A stretch of DNA of 64,000 nt. Origin: Glaesserella australis. Its GTDB lineage: Bacteria; Pseudomonadota; Gammaproteobacteria; Enterobacterales; Pasteurellaceae. This document shows positions 45,935 to 55,209 of the stretch, piece by piece. The stretch covers positions 64,040 through 128,039 of the forward strand of contig NZ_PTPX01000007.1 of NCBI RefSeq assembly GCF_003260095.1. The letters run 5' to 3'. The notes beneath the pieces are model-generated. The model saw nothing but the letters and a program-made list of their open reading frames with translations. It was not told where the DNA came from and did not search any database. The position numbers and the translations under genes were made by a program. Position 1 is the first letter of the stretch. Every line of letters starts with the position of its first letter.

Positions 45935-47281
45935 TTAACCTTCCTTCTCGATCTTATCTAACGCTGCACGCAACATTGGTGCATAGTTGTTTTTACCTGG
46001 GCAGACAAAGGTACATAACGCTAAGTCTTCTTCATCTAACTCTAAACAGCCTAGTGCTTGAGCAGAATCAGTATCACCCGACGCTAAGTCGCGTAACAAC
46101 AATGTTGGTAAAATATCTAACGGCATTACACGCTCATAAGAGCCGATTGGCACCATTGCACGCTCACTACCATTAACCGCTGTGGTAAAGTTAAACAATT
46201 TCCTACTAAACGCACCTAACACAGTACGAGTAATAGAGAATTTGTGTGAATATGGGGCAATCATACCTAAGAACTCTTGCTCACGCCCTTCTGCAATCAC
46301 AGAAACTTGTAATGCGTAACGACCTAAATAATCGTGAACACCAACTGCTTTCGCACCGCTTAACACAGAGCCTGAAATCACACGGTTTTCACCCTCTGCT
46401 AGTTCACCTGCAGTTAATTGAGAAAGGTTTGCACCAAGTTGTGTACGCACTAAGCGAGGTTGTTTCACCTGTGGACCTGCTAAAGAAATCACACGACCTG
46501 TGTATAACTCACCTGTCGTAAATAATTTACCGATAGCAATCACATCTTGATAGTTCAAATACCATACACTTTTCGTCGCAGATACAGGATCGATAAAGTG
46601 GATATGTGTACCACTTAAACCTGCTGGGTGAGGACCTGCAAAAGATGTTACTTTTACATTTGCCACTTCAGCGATTGGTGTATTGCTGTCTGGCGCACGG
46701 CAGAGATGAATCGTTTTTTGACCTTCAAATAAACGACTTAATACTGTTAAGCCATCAACGAAATCCTGTTTATATTCGTTTAAAATCACTTCAGGATCCG
46801 CTGCTAATGGATTGGTATCCATTGCATTAACAAAGATAGAAGAAGGAACTGCATCTAATGCAGGTACTTTACTGAATGGACGAGTACGGAACGCTGTCCA
46901 CAAACCTGAGTTAACCAAATTCTGCTTAACTTGCTCTGCAGTTAATGATGAAAGCGCTTGAGCATCATAACGAGCAAAAGTTTCTTGCTCACTACCTTCG
47001 ACTTTAATCACGACAGATTGAAGAACACGTTTTTCACCGCGGTTAATTGCAACAATCGTACCGCTTGCAGGAGCAGTGAATACTACGCCAGCGTTCTTTT
47101 TGTCTTCAAAAAGCACTTGACCTTTTTTCACCACATCACCTTCACGCACCTTCATTGAAGGGCGCATACCCACATATTCTTCGCCAAGCACAGCAACTTC
47201 ACTAACGGTATTGCCGTTATGGATTACTTGCTCAGGTTTCCCAGCAATAGGAAGATCTAAGCCTTGTTTAATTGTAATCAT
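45935..47281 (-). CDS. nqrA: Na+-NQR subunit A
   Basis: The peripheral subunit at the quinone side. [23 protein letters not shown] is the family N-terminus, so the open upstream extension to 47395 is not coding. [26 protein letters not shown] is a biotinyl/Rnf-type hairpin domain, followed by [34 protein letters not shown] and the Cys-containing C-terminus [16 protein letters not shown]. 448 residues. First gene of nqrABCDEF, coupling NADH oxidation to Na+ export. Confidence 0.97.
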   Translation of the reverse strand: MITIKQGLDLPIAGKPEQVIHNGNTVSEVAVLGEEYVGMRPSMKVREGDVVKKGQVLFEDKKNAGVVFTAPASGTIVAINRGEKRVLQSVVIKVEGSEQETFARYDAQALSSLTAEQVKQNLVNSGLWTAFRTRPFSKVPALDAVPSSIFVNAMDTNPLAADPEVILNEYKQDFVDGLTVLSRLFEGQKTIHLCRAPDSNTPIAEVANVKVTSFAGPHPAGLSGTHIHFIDPVSATKSVWYLNYQDVIAIGKLFTTGELYTGRVISLAGPQVKQPRLVRTQLGANLSQLTAGELAEGENRVISGSVLSGAKAVGVHDYLGRYALQVSVIAEGREQEFLGMIAPYSHKFSITRTVLGAFSRKLFNFTTAVNGSERAMVPIGSYERVMPLDILPTLLLRDLASGDTDSAQALGCLELDEEDLALCTFVCPGKNNYAPMLRAALDKIEKEG

Positions 47282-47699
47282 ATTGTTTGCACTACTAGTT
47301 GGGTTAAAAGAATGACTGCAGAAACTGCAATCGCTATATTGAGGCGTAGCTACATCAAATATAAACGTTGAATTCCCCCACTTACATTTGACCACTACAT
47401 TAAGTTCTCAAATCGAGTTTTATCTTGGATTATTCAAGATAAAAGAAACATGGCATTCTACCCGAAAAAGCCCCTTTATTGCTAGTTTAAGCACATTTTT
47501 TTAACATTTACCCCATAAAAACTTGAACCAAATCAAATTTGAATATTTTTTCTGCTTATTTTTTACTTAATCATAGAATCTATCGTTCATTTTCTCACCT
47601 TTTATTAACATTCTATATTCAAGCAAATTTGATGCTAGTCAAAAAATCAGGATAGGGATAGAATAGCTACATTACTCACAATTTGAATATGACTAAAAA
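47282..47699. other. Divergent control region of nqrA and nfuA
   Basis: No gene is convincing. Contents: a 10-bp-arm palindrome TTTTATCTTG / CAAGATAAAA (47418-47444), probably in the nqr leader. On the minus strand a possible -10 TAGAAT lies further upstream. Nearer nfuA are the FNR-like TTGATGCTAGTCAA (47629-47642) and GATAGAAT as a possible -10. Confidence 0.5.
47629..47642. promoter_or_regulatory. FNR-like site upstream of nfuA
   Basis: TTGATGCTAGTCAA differs from the FNR consensus TTGATNNNNATCAA at one position. It lies about 58 bases before the nfuA ATG, near the expected -35 region, so oxygen-responsive control of an Fe-S carrier is plausible. Confidence 0.4.
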
Positions 47700-48281
47700 A
47701 TGAACATTACTATTTCAGATGCGGCACAGAGCCATTTCCGCAGATTGCTTGATCAGCAAGAAGAAGGCACAAACATCCGTATTTTCGTCGTTAATCCCGG
47801 TACACCAAACGCTGAATGTGGCGTTTCTTATTGCCCGCCAAACGCTGTAGAAGAAACGGATACCGAAATCAAATTTGCGCAATTCTCTGCTTTTATTGAT
47901 GATGTGAGCTTACCATTCTTAGATGAAGCTGAAATTGACTACGTAACCGACCCAATGGGTTCTCAACTTACCTTAAAAGCACCAAATGCAAAAATGCGAA
48001 AAGTGGCAGATGATGCGCCCTTTATTGAGCGTTTGGACTATGTGATTCAAACTCAAGTCAATCCACAACTGGCAAGCCATGGCGGACGTGTCACGTTAAT
48101 TGAAGTGACGGAAGACAAATATGCGGTGCTACAATTTGGCGGTGGCTGTAACGGTTGCTCTATGGTGGATGTCACCTTAAAAGAAGGGATCGAAAAACAA
48201 CTTCTTGCCCAATTCCCTGATGAATTAGTCGGCGTAAAAGATGTGACCGAGCACCAACACGGCGAACACTCTTACTACTAA
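47700..48281 (+). CDS. nfuA: Fe-S biogenesis protein NfuA
   Basis: NfuA carries a 4Fe-4S cluster and hands it to target proteins. The N-terminal degenerate A-type domain ([47 protein letters not shown]) is followed by a C-terminal Nfu domain. That domain has the cluster-binding CNGCSM motif ([24 protein letters not shown]). 193 residues, family length. Ended by an inverted USS-pair terminator. Confidence 0.97.
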   Translation: MNITISDAAQSHFRRLLDQQEEGTNIRIFVVNPGTPNAECGVSYCPPNAVEETDTEIKFAQFSAFIDDVSLPFLDEAEIDYVTDPMGSQLTLKAPNAKMRKVADDAPFIERLDYVIQTQVNPQLASHGGRVTLIEVTEDKYAVLQFGGGCNGCSMVDVTLKEGIEKQLLAQFPDELVGVKDVTEHQHGEHSYY

Positions 48282-48294
48282 TTTTCTTTTCTAT

Positions 48295-48352
48295 AAGCGG
48301 TCAGATTCGGCAAAAATTTTGCAAATTTTATGTCAGATCTGACCGCTTTTTT
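48295..48352 (+). terminator. Inverted USS-pair terminator after nfuA
   Basis: AAGCGGTCAGAT and ATCTGACCGCTT arms around an AT-rich loop containing GCAAAAATTTTGC, followed by TTTTTT. Confidence 0.85.
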
Positions 48353-48421
48353 ACACCTATTTTCTCCACAACACTTCCTTTTTTCATTTTTTTAACATAA
48401 AAATCTTGAACAAAAACTTAT

Positions 48422-48440
48422 TGCGAATTATTATCAATAA
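48422..48440. promoter_or_regulatory. Fur box upstream of hmuT
   Basis: TGCGAATTATTATCAATAA matches the ATTAT-rich core of the Fur operator and lies 25 bases upstream of the hmuT ATG. It probably controls hmuTUV and the receptor gene. Confidence 0.6.
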
Positions 48441-48464
48441 CATAAATTCAAGTTGGAGATTAAA

Positions 48465-49301
48465 ATGAAATTCGCAAAAAAACTACTTTCAATTTGTTCT
48501 ATTCTCACTCTGTTTCAGGTTCAAGCCAATGCACAAGAGCGTATTGTGAGCATTGGCGGCGATGTGACTGAAATTATTTATGCATTAGATTCACAACAAT
48601 ATCTCGTTGGTAGAGACAGCACGAGCATGATCCCAAAAGAAGTCAATGCCTTGCCTGATGTGGGTTATATGCGTCAGCTCAATGCAGAAGGGATCTTGGC
48701 GTTAAAACCAACGAAAGTCATTACCAGCGAAGTGGCGCAGCCGTCTATCGTGCTTGAGCAGTTGAAATCTGCAGGTATCAAAGTAGATACCATTCCGTTC
48801 AAATACAACGCCGAAAGCGTGTTGGAGAAAATTCAAAAAGTCGGAGAAAGCCTTGGTAAACCAACACAAGCGGTCACTTTAGCGCAAAAATTTACCAATG
48901 AACTTCATGCCGTTCCGAATTCACCGCTCGATGTGCGTATTCTGTTTGTGCTAAATCGTGCAGGAGCCAATCAAACCGTGGCGGGTAAAGATACCGTTGC
49001 CGATGAAGCGATTAAATTAATCGGCGCAAAAAATGCGATGGGTAGCCATGTTCGCTTTGTGCCGATTTCACAAGAAGGCGTCATTTCCGCCAATCCTGAT
49101 TTAATTGTGATGACCCATTTAGGCGTGAAAGGCTTAGGTTCAATAGACAAAGTTTGGGATCTCCCTGGTATTGCCCACACCAATGCAGGTAAAAACAAGC
49201 AGCTTGTGATTGTGGACGATATTGCCTTTATGTCCTTTGGGCTAACTACGCCAAAAGCCTTATTAGCTCTTCGTCAAGCAGCTGAACAGGTGAAAAAATA
49301 A
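48465..49301 (+). CDS. hmuT: Haemin-binding periplasmic protein HmuT
   Basis: Type-III binding protein for haem. A signal peptide (1-24, ANA-QE) precedes RIVSIGGDVTEIIYALDSQQYLVGRDSTSMIPKEV, which contains the conserved early region with haem-coordinating Tyr and Arg. PDVGYMRQLNAEGILALKPTKVITSE and the end DDIAFMSFGLTTPKALLAL follow. The ATG at 48465, preceded by TTGGAG, is preferred over TTG 48453, giving 278 residues. The one-base overlap with hmuU marks an operon. Confidence 0.92.
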   Translation: MKFAKKLLSICSILTLFQVQANAQERIVSIGGDVTEIIYALDSQQYLVGRDSTSMIPKEVNALPDVGYMRQLNAEGILALKPTKVITSEVAQPSIVLEQLKSAGIKVDTIPFKYNAESVLEKIQKVGESLGKPTQAVTLAQKFTNELHAVPNSPLDVRILFVLNRAGANQTVAGKDTVADEAIKLIGAKNAMGSHVRFVPISQEGVISANPDLIVMTHLGVKGLGSIDKVWDLPGIAHTNAGKNKQLVIVDDIAFMSFGLTTPKALLALRQAAEQVKK

Positions 49302-50293
49302 TGGTAAACCGCCCTGTTTGGTTAATTGGCACGCTGATTTTACTCTGCCTTACGGTTCTAATTACGTCCAATATCGGCGCATTATCGCTCACTTGGCAAG
49401 ATCTTTGGCAGAGCCAAATTCATGAAAGCCAGTGGCAAATTTGGCTCAATATCCGTTTGCCGAGAATTTTATTGGCGATGATCGTCGGCTTGGCACTGGC
49501 TTTATCAGGCACTTTATTCCAAGGGCTATTTCATAATCCGATGGCAGATCCCGCACTAATCGGCGTAAACAGTGGCGCAGCACTTGCCGTAGGGTTATCT
49601 ATCTTAATCCCGAGTTTATTACCCAAAGAATTTGCCCTTTACAGCACTATGGTTGCTGCCTTTATCGGCAGTGTCATCGTTTCAAGTTTAATTTACGCCT
49701 TGAGCTATCGCTCACAGGCTTCGGTGAATAAATTATTACTGGCTGGAATTGCCGTTAATGCCTTGTGCTTTGCTGCCGTGGGTGTTTTGACCTATTTAAG
49801 CAACGATCAACAGCTACGCCAGTTCAGCCTTTGGACCATGGGAAGCCTTGGACAGGCACAGTGGAAGCCTGTCCTTGTTGCAACATTGGTCATTTTACCG
49901 ACCGCTTGTTACTCGCTATTACTGGCAAAACAGTTGAATTTACTACAGCTTGGCGATGAAGAAGCGCACTATTTGGGCGTTAACGTGATTCGTTTAAAAA
50001 AGCAACTGATTCTACTCGGGGCGTTATTGGTGGGAGCTGCCGTGGCAGTCAGCGGGGCGATTGGTTTTATCGGTTTAGTCATTCCGCACCTTGTCCGCTT
50101 TAAATTAGGCGCAGATCATCGTTGGGTTCTGCCTGCATCTGCCTTATGTGGCGCTATTTTATTGCTGATTGCCGACACTATCGCCCGAACCATTATTGCC
50201 CCTGCCGAACTACCTGTCGGTATGCTGACCAGTTTAATTGGCGCACCTTATTTTCTCTGGTTAGTGATTCGTTACAAGGAAGAGAACCGATGA
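49301..50293 (+). CDS. hmuU: Haemin ABC transporter permease HmuU
   Basis: A FecCD-type permease of 330 residues with about ten membrane segments: NIRLPRILLAMIVGLALALSGTLFQGLFHNPMADPALIGVNSGAALAVGL is the family signature region (residues about 51-99), and GAIGFIGLVIPHLVR is the conserved C-terminal motif. Coupled to hmuV by a 4-base overlap. Confidence 0.93.
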   Translation: MVNRPVWLIGTLILLCLTVLITSNIGALSLTWQDLWQSQIHESQWQIWLNIRLPRILLAMIVGLALALSGTLFQGLFHNPMADPALIGVNSGAALAVGLSILIPSLLPKEFALYSTMVAAFIGSVIVSSLIYALSYRSQASVNKLLLAGIAVNALCFAAVGVLTYLSNDQQLRQFSLWTMGSLGQAQWKPVLVATLVILPTACYSLLLAKQLNLLQLGDEEAHYLGVNVIRLKKQLILLGALLVGAAVAVSGAIGFIGLVIPHLVRFKLGADHRWVLPASALCGAILLLIADTIARTIIAPAELPVGMLTSLIGAPYFLWLVIRYKEENR

Positions 50294-51093
50294 TTTGCAA
50301 AAAATTGACTGAATCTGACCGCTTGTTACACGTCAAAAACTTGAGCTACCGCTTGCAACAACAGACGATTTTACACGATCTCAATTTTGCGATTCCACAA
50401 GGCAAGCTCACGGTGTTAATTGGTCCGAACGGTGCAGGGAAATCGACGTTATTACGCATTTTGTCAGGCTACTTAAAAGCAGAACAAGGGCAATGCGAGT
50501 TTCATCAAAAGCCGATTCAGCACTACTCTGCTACAGAGTTGGCTCATCAGCGAGCGGTTATGCGACAACATAGCCAACTTAACTTCCCTTTTTCTGTAGA
50601 AGATGTCATTCGCATGGGGGGCTATCACCGCCGTAAGCAAGAAGTGGAACAGTGGCTTGAAACGGTTATCACGCTCACCGATTGCCAATCGCTACGCCAA
50701 AAAGCCTATCGCCAACTGTCAGGCGGTGAACAGCAACGCACGCAACTGGCGAGAGCCTTATTACAACTTTGGTCTGCGGATATGCAAGGTAAGCTCCTTT
50801 TTCTTGATGAGCCGACATCTGCGTTTGATCTCTATCATCAGCAACACTGTTTACGTTTGATGAAACAGCTTTGCGATGAAAAAAGGCTGACCGTGTTTTG
50901 TATTTTGCACGATCTTAACCTTGCGTCCCTTTATGGCGATCACATTCTGCTGTTGGCAGAAAAACAGATTCAAGCGCAAGGCACCCCCCATGAAGTGCTG
51001 ACCGAAACGCAAATTCAACGGTGGTATAAGGCAGAAATTAAGACCCTGCCCCACTACGCAACCCAAACCCCACAGTTTCAATTTTGTTACTAA
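50290..51093 (+). CDS. hmuV: Haemin ABC transporter ATPase HmuV
   Basis: 267 residues: Walker A GPNGAGKST near 47, Q-loop VMRQHSQLNFPFSVEDVI, signature LSGGEQQRTQLARAL, Walker B LLFLDEPTSAFDL and ILHDLNLASLYGD. The frame is open from 50122, but ATG 50290 overlapping the hmuU stop gives the family start. The first 12 codons (MICKKLTESDRL) are made from a USS with its extended A/T tract (core at 50318-50326), so the N-terminus here is shaped by an uptake signal. Confidence 0.92.
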   Translation: MICKKLTESDRLLHVKNLSYRLQQQTILHDLNFAIPQGKLTVLIGPNGAGKSTLLRILSGYLKAEQGQCEFHQKPIQHYSATELAHQRAVMRQHSQLNFPFSVEDVIRMGGYHRRKQEVEQWLETVITLTDCQSLRQKAYRQLSGGEQQRTQLARALLQLWSADMQGKLLFLDEPTSAFDLYHQQHCLRLMKQLCDEKRLTVFCILHDLNLASLYGDHILLLAEKQIQAQGTPHEVLTETQIQRWYKAEIKTLPHYATQTPQFQFCY

Positions 51094-51152
51094 AACGTGG
51101 TTATAGACGAAGGTTACAAACACATTTAAGCATAATTTATCAAGGAGATCTT

Positions 51153-53312
51153 ATGAGTAAAAAAACACAACTCGCTATTTTTGTTACCGCCATTTGTTCT
51201 GCCTACGCCTTTGCGAATCAACCAACAACCTTAGAAGCGGTAGAAGTTGTTGGAACACAGGAGCGTGCAACCATCAATAAAAAGCAGATTGAGCAACAGC
51301 AACCCAAAGATGTCAAAGACTTGCTGGCTAATCAGCTTGATGTTCAGGTTAATGACTTACAACGCACTCGTTCAGGCAATGACGGCATTAACATTCGTGG
51401 TTTACAGGGCAACCGTGTTGCTAGCAGCGTTGACGGCATTCCTTTACCTGAAACCCAAGAAAATAAACTACTCACGTCTCTTGGTTTAGATTTTGGCGGC
51501 GCAAACAGTGTAGAGCCGACATCACTGCGCTCTGCACAGGTTCAATATGGTGGATCTTACCGTTCACTCTCTGGGGCAGTGGATTTTTCGACCCTTGAAC
51601 CGACGGATTTAATCCAATCAGGCAATGTTGGCGGCTTTGTGGCAACAGGCTATAACAGCGTCGATAACTCTGTGTATGGCTCTTTAGCTGGTGCGGCAAA
51701 AAATGACCGCTATGAAGGGCTAGTACTCACGACACTTCGCTTTGGACATGAAACGGAAAATCATGCGTCTATCGGTGGTGAAGGCGCAACGCGTACCAAA
51801 GCCAATCCTGCCGATTATAAAAACAGCTATGTGTTAGTGAAAAATGCTTATCAAATCAATGAAGAACATAAAGTGAAACTTACTGTTGAGCATCAACAAA
51901 AAACCCAAAATACCGAGTTACTTTCAGGTAATGGTGTTTCTGTTGATCGTGCAACGGGCATACAAACATCAGGCTTTACCGAAGATGAAAACCGCCGTAC
52001 TCGAGTTTCTTTTGGGCATGAATATCAAAATGAGAAAGGTTGGCTAAACGGCGCAAATACCCAAATTTATTTCCAACATGCGCAAACTGAAAATTATCGC
52101 CAACGTTTATCTGCTCGCTCTAATCGCACAGAATCAGGCGAAGTCAAACAGCAAACCTACGGCATTACGACCAATTTAACCAGTTTGATTGAATCTGCCA
52201 TTCCACAGGTATTGCGTTATGGTATTGCTCATCATCAAGCGAAATTTAGCTCAGATATGTATTGTAATAGCTGCTCAACGGGGCTGACGTTTGATGCTGC
52301 GGCAACCACCAAACAGAGTAAAACCCATCTTTATATCGAAGATGAAATTGCGCTCGGCAATGTGGTGATTACACCACATTTGGGCGTGTTACATTATCGT
52401 TCCAACCCGTCCAAATCGGGCTATAACCAAGCGGCTGAACAGTATGCGGCTGTAGAAAGCCAAAAAGAGACTATTTTCCTGCCAAAATTTAGCGCAAATT
52501 GGAAAATTGCGCCGATTTTTGAACCTTATTTCCAATATTCGAAAGGGGTAAGAACACCATCAGCGCAGCAATTAACTTCATCTTTTGGTAATACTGTGGC
52601 TGTGGGCGGCAGAATCATTCGTCAATATGCTGTGATTGGAAATCCAAAATTAAAAGCAGAAACAGGCGATAACTTCAGCCTTGGATTTAAAGGTGCGAAC
52701 GATAAGGTTCAGTATGATATTGCAGGTTACTACAATAAATATAAAAACTTTATTGATTGGGAATCTCGTGCAACGGCGACGCATAACCCATTGATTCAGT
52801 ATCAAAATCTTGATAAAGCTAAAATTTATGGTGTGACTGCCAATGCCCGTTGGAACTTTATTGAGCATTTCTATCTGTCGGGCGGTATTGCTTATTCCAA
52901 AGGGAAATCAGAGCATAACGGTGAAAAAGCACCAATTAATACCATTCAACCGCTGAAATTAAAAGCAGGCTTGGGGTATGAAGGTGAACGCTTTGGCGCC
53001 AATGTTCAACTTACTCATGTAAAAGCAAAATCTGATAATGACATCAATGGTACGATTTACAACCCAACTAGTACGGTTAATTTGGTGGATTTAGGCGTTT
53101 ATTGGAAACCGATTAAAAACTTAACGCTCACCGCCAATGTAAATAACCTATTTGATAAAAAATATTGGAACTGGGCAGATATTTCTTACTTTGCCGTTCA
53201 ATCTTCTTCTGCGGCAGCAGGTCCAAGTAGTTCAAGTCTCTCTGCAACCAATGCTGATACTTACACAGCACCGGGGCGTAACTTTAATGTAGGACTCCGT
53301 TACGAGTTCTAA
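51153..53312 (+). CDS. TonB-dependent haem/haemoglobin receptor (HmuR/HemR type)
   Basis: A 719-residue outer-membrane receptor: signal peptide 1-21 (AFA-NQ), TonB-box region LEAVEVVGT, plug domain (DVKDLLANQLDVQVNDLQRTRSGNDGINIRGLQGNRVASSVDGIPLP) and a 22-strand barrel ending in RYEF with terminal Phe. The NPKLKAETGDNFSLGFKG motif resembles that of TonB-dependent haem/haemoglobin receptors. ATG 51153 with AAGGAG 7 bases upstream is preferred to the open upstream extension. Downstream of hmuTUV, so it likely brings haem through the outer membrane for that importer. The particular haem protein is not deducible. Confidence 0.9.
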   Translation: MSKKTQLAIFVTAICSAYAFANQPTTLEAVEVVGTQERATINKKQIEQQQPKDVKDLLANQLDVQVNDLQRTRSGNDGINIRGLQGNRVASSVDGIPLPETQENKLLTSLGLDFGGANSVEPTSLRSAQVQYGGSYRSLSGAVDFSTLEPTDLIQSGNVGGFVATGYNSVDNSVYGSLAGAAKNDRYEGLVLTTLRFGHETENHASIGGEGATRTKANPADYKNSYVLVKNAYQINEEHKVKLTVEHQQKTQNTELLSGNGVSVDRATGIQTSGFTEDENRRTRVSFGHEYQNEKGWLNGANTQIYFQHAQTENYRQRLSARSNRTESGEVKQQTYGITTNLTSLIESAIPQVLRYGIAHHQAKFSSDMYCNSCSTGLTFDAAATTKQSKTHLYIEDEIALGNVVITPHLGVLHYRSNPSKSGYNQAAEQYAAVESQKETIFLPKFSANWKIAPIFEPYFQYSKGVRTPSAQQLTSSFGNTVAVGGRIIRQYAVIGNPKLKAETGDNFSLGFKGANDKVQYDIAGYYNKYKNFIDWESRATATHNPLIQYQNLDKAKIYGVTANARWNFIEHFYLSGGIAYSKGKSEHNGEKAPINTIQPLKLKAGLGYEGERFGANVQLTHVKAKSDNDINGTIYNPTSTVNLVDLGVYWKPIKNLTLTANVNNLFDKKYWNWADISYFAVQSSSAAAGPSSSSLSATNADTYTAPGRNFNVGLRYEF

Positions 53313-53330
53313 TGAAATAACAAGCGGTCA

Positions 53331-53384
53331 GATTCGATAAAAAATTCGGTATTATGTCACAAACAAATAAGAACTAACCGCTTG
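53331..53384. repeat. Inverted USS pair after the haem receptor
   Basis: CAAGCGGT (53331-53338) and ACCGCTTG (53377-53384) flank an AT-rich loop. A weak terminator at best. Confidence 0.75.
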
Positions 53385-53395
53385 AAATTGCTAAG

Positions 53396-53433
53396 ATTCT
53401 CGTAGTTCATTTTTTTGAATACGAGAATTTTTT
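53396..53433 (+). terminator. Strong intrinsic terminator downstream of the haem operon
   Basis: ATTCTCGTA-G-TTCA / TGAA-TACGAGAAT stem followed by TTTTT, about 90 bases after the receptor stop. Confidence 0.85.
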
Positions 53434-53591
53434 ATGGCTCAAATTTCATTAATCAAGAGTTTTCGTTAAATGAAAAAGCTCTTGTTGATAATTATAGAAA
53501 AATATCTAAAGAGATACAGCAAACAATCTATACTTTATGTCTAGCAATTTCACAAAAAAATAGCGAGCATTTAACTCGCTATCCTATTTAA
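53406..53591 (+). pseudogene. Possible C-terminal remnant of a regulator (no start codon)
   Basis: An open frame without a credible start reads ...FINQEFSLNEKALVDNYRKISKEIQQTIYTLCLAISQKN... to a TAA at 53589. The pattern LNEKALVDNYRKISKEIQQTI resembles the C-terminal helices of XRE-type phage-like repressors. The N-terminal half is missing and the strong terminator hairpin overlaps its beginning. It lies at the edge of the AT-rich accessory region. Weak call: short and unsupported by a start. Confidence 0.3.
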
Positions 53592-53885
53592 GTTTTGTGA
53601 TTTATTTATCAATAACATTCTTCATTTGATGAAGAAATATTCTCATAGCTAGTATGGTTGTTATACACCATTAGTCAACTATATCAGACCGTATATATTC
53701 TATGCCGTATTACTCCCATTCCCCCTTTCTTTTCTCTTTAAATCTCAACGCATAAAATTAAAGTGTGAAGTAAATCACAAATTCAATGACTGGTTATTTA
53801 TCAAACATATTTGGTGTGTTATAAAAACAATATTGTTATTCCTTTATACCCTGTGAAATATAAAAAATGATAGTGAGATTTTGTG

Positions 53886-54461
53886 ATGAGTGATCGTATT
53901 TTGGATAAATTAAAACAGCATTTTATAAAACATCGATTCTGCTATATCGCCCTTGGGTTATTTTTGCTTATATTTCATCAAATGATTATTGCAAGTATTA
54001 TCACACCTTATCGTTGTGATATGTGGAAAGGTAAAGAAGTGGAAGTTTTTTTAACACCTGAAGAATGGCGAAAGTTATCAGGTGTTAATGAATCTTTAAA
54101 AGGTACTGAATGGGTATATTATCCTACGATTGAAGGAGAGCTAGAAAAAGATCCTTTTTTTATAAAAAATCAAGGGTTATATCAACCAGTAATGTATTTT
54201 AATGGAAATAGACATACACTCTCTTCAATTAACGATAAGCACCCAAATTTAAATATATATGTGTATATATTCCCAAGAACGATACTGGGGCATGATACAT
54301 TTATACTTTATGATTACAAACTTCAAAAGATTATTCTACAATATAATTTAATTGGGGGATATGTTAGAAATCCTCTTTCGGGGCTACCAGAAAGTTTTGA
54401 TTGCAATAACAATGCCATGTCTGATGGTCTAAAATTGATAGAAAGCTATTTAAATAACTAG
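53886..54461 (+). CDS. Membrane-anchored protein of unknown family, first gene of the RTX operon
   Basis: A 191-residue protein with a basic N-terminus (MSDRILDKLKQHFIKHRF) followed by a single hydrophobic segment at about 20-42 (CYIALGLFLLIFHQMIIASII), then a soluble domain likely on the periplasmic side. No lipobox; no family recognised. It lies in an AT-rich region with three following genes closely spaced (12 bases to the next). By position upstream of a FrpC-like toxin it may be an immunity or accessory protein comparable in role, not in sequence, to FrpD. GTG at 53883 is an alternative start. Confidence 0.6.
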   Translation: MSDRILDKLKQHFIKHRFCYIALGLFLLIFHQMIIASIITPYRCDMWKGKEVEVFLTPEEWRKLSGVNESLKGTEWVYYPTIEGELEKDPFFIKNQGLYQPVMYFNGNRHTLSSINDKHPNLNIYVYIFPRTILGHDTFILYDYKLQKIILQYNLIGGYVRNPLSGLPESFDCNNNAMSDGLKLIESYLNN

Positions 54462-54473
54462 TGAGGTGAGATT

Positions 54474-54662
54474 ATGTCTAATGATAACTTAGCTTTATTG
54501 GCTGCAGCATCATATGGAGAATTCTCCGAAATAAATAATAAAAAAGAAATTCAGAATAGTCTAAAAAAAGTAGAAATATCTGAATTTCAGGCTAACAAAT
54601 TTACTGATACCTATGAAATACTTGCTCATAAACCAAATACTGAAAAGAGTCATATATTATGA
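54474..54662 (+). CDS. Short 62-residue protein resembling a truncated N-terminus of an RTX/lipase-type protein
   Basis: It has a strong ribosome-binding site (GAGGTGA) and reads MSNDNLALLAAASYGEFSEI, then KKVEISEFQANKFTDTYEILAHKPNTE before ending KSHIL. The pattern of an AxxSYxxFS helix and FxDTYExLAHxPNT is, from memory, how lipase-like N-terminal modules of some large secreted proteins begin, where the chain continues NTESGFSATLF. Here it stops abruptly. I read it as an orphan first segment of a displaced toxin module, kept translated because its stop overlaps the next start (ATGA). That origin is inference. Confidence 0.5.
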   Translation: MSNDNLALLAAASYGEFSEINNKKEIQNSLKKVEISEFQANKFTDTYEILAHKPNTEKSHIL

Positions 54663-55183
54663 AGAAAAAGATAATATATATATTTCTAGCGTTGACTGTT
54701 GTTACATTTGTAGCCACATATCCTTACTCATACTTACTTCTTAAAGTTGGATTTAGATTATCAGCTCATACACTTGATCTCATAATGCTTCCTACTAAAA
54801 GAATAAAAGTTTCAAATAATAATGGATTTATTATTGAACAGAAAATCTGCATCCCATACAAAAGTCTATTTGGTTACTATGTAATTGATGTCGATCTAAA
54901 AGATAAATCCATAGAACTATTTGAAACCAAACAATATTTATTAAATGAATTCGATATATATGTATCAATATATAATAACAATAATGAATTATTGTTCTAT
55001 GATACCCCATTGACAATTCAAGAAAAATCTAGAGATAGATATAACTCTGTAGTATTAAATGAATATACTCTTCCTAAGGCTGGGTGCTATAAATTTAACA
55101 TTAGGGGAATAAGTAAAAACAAATATGAAAGCAAATATAAAGATTTATATTTCACTCTATCTATAGCGGATCGAAATCCTTAA
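54659..55183 (+). CDS. Exported or membrane-anchored protein of unknown family, immediately upstream of the RTX gene
   Basis: 174 residues: MKKKIIYIFLALTVVTFVATYPYSY is a signal anchor or uncleaved signal peptide. A predominantly beta soluble domain follows (KVSNNNGFIIEQKICIPYKSLFGYYVIDVDL... and TLPKAGCYKFNIRGIS). No family is recognised with confidence. It is very AT-rich, overlaps the 62-codon gene by 4 bases and lies 26 bases before the giant RTX gene. Position, size and envelope localisation suit an immunity protein for an envelope-acting toxin domain. Confidence 0.6.
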   Translation: MKKKIIYIFLALTVVTFVATYPYSYLLLKVGFRLSAHTLDLIMLPTKRIKVSNNNGFIIEQKICIPYKSLFGYYVIDVDLKDKSIELFETKQYLLNEFDIYVSIYNNNNELLFYDTPLTIQEKSRDRYNSVVLNEYTLPKAGCYKFNIRGISKNKYESKYKDLYFTLSIADRNP

Positions 55184-55209
55184 TTTAAGTATTTTTACAG
55201 GTGACCACA

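Larger units (their letters stand above)
53313..53885. other. AT-rich spacer before the RTX operon
   Basis: Holds the USS pair, the terminator, the possible regulator remnant and a second small hairpin (ATAGCGAG / CTCGCTAT, 53562-53584). The last 250 bases are AT-rich with no clear operator; the promoter of the accessory operon must lie here. Confidence 0.5.

Noticed and set aside
45935-47395. N-terminal extension of nqrA to 47395
   Set aside because: The added 38 residues do not resemble Nqr[12 protein letters not shown] at 47281 is the conserved start.
52650-52868. Antisense frame inside the haem receptor gene
   Set aside because: A shadow of the barrel-coding strand with no start context.
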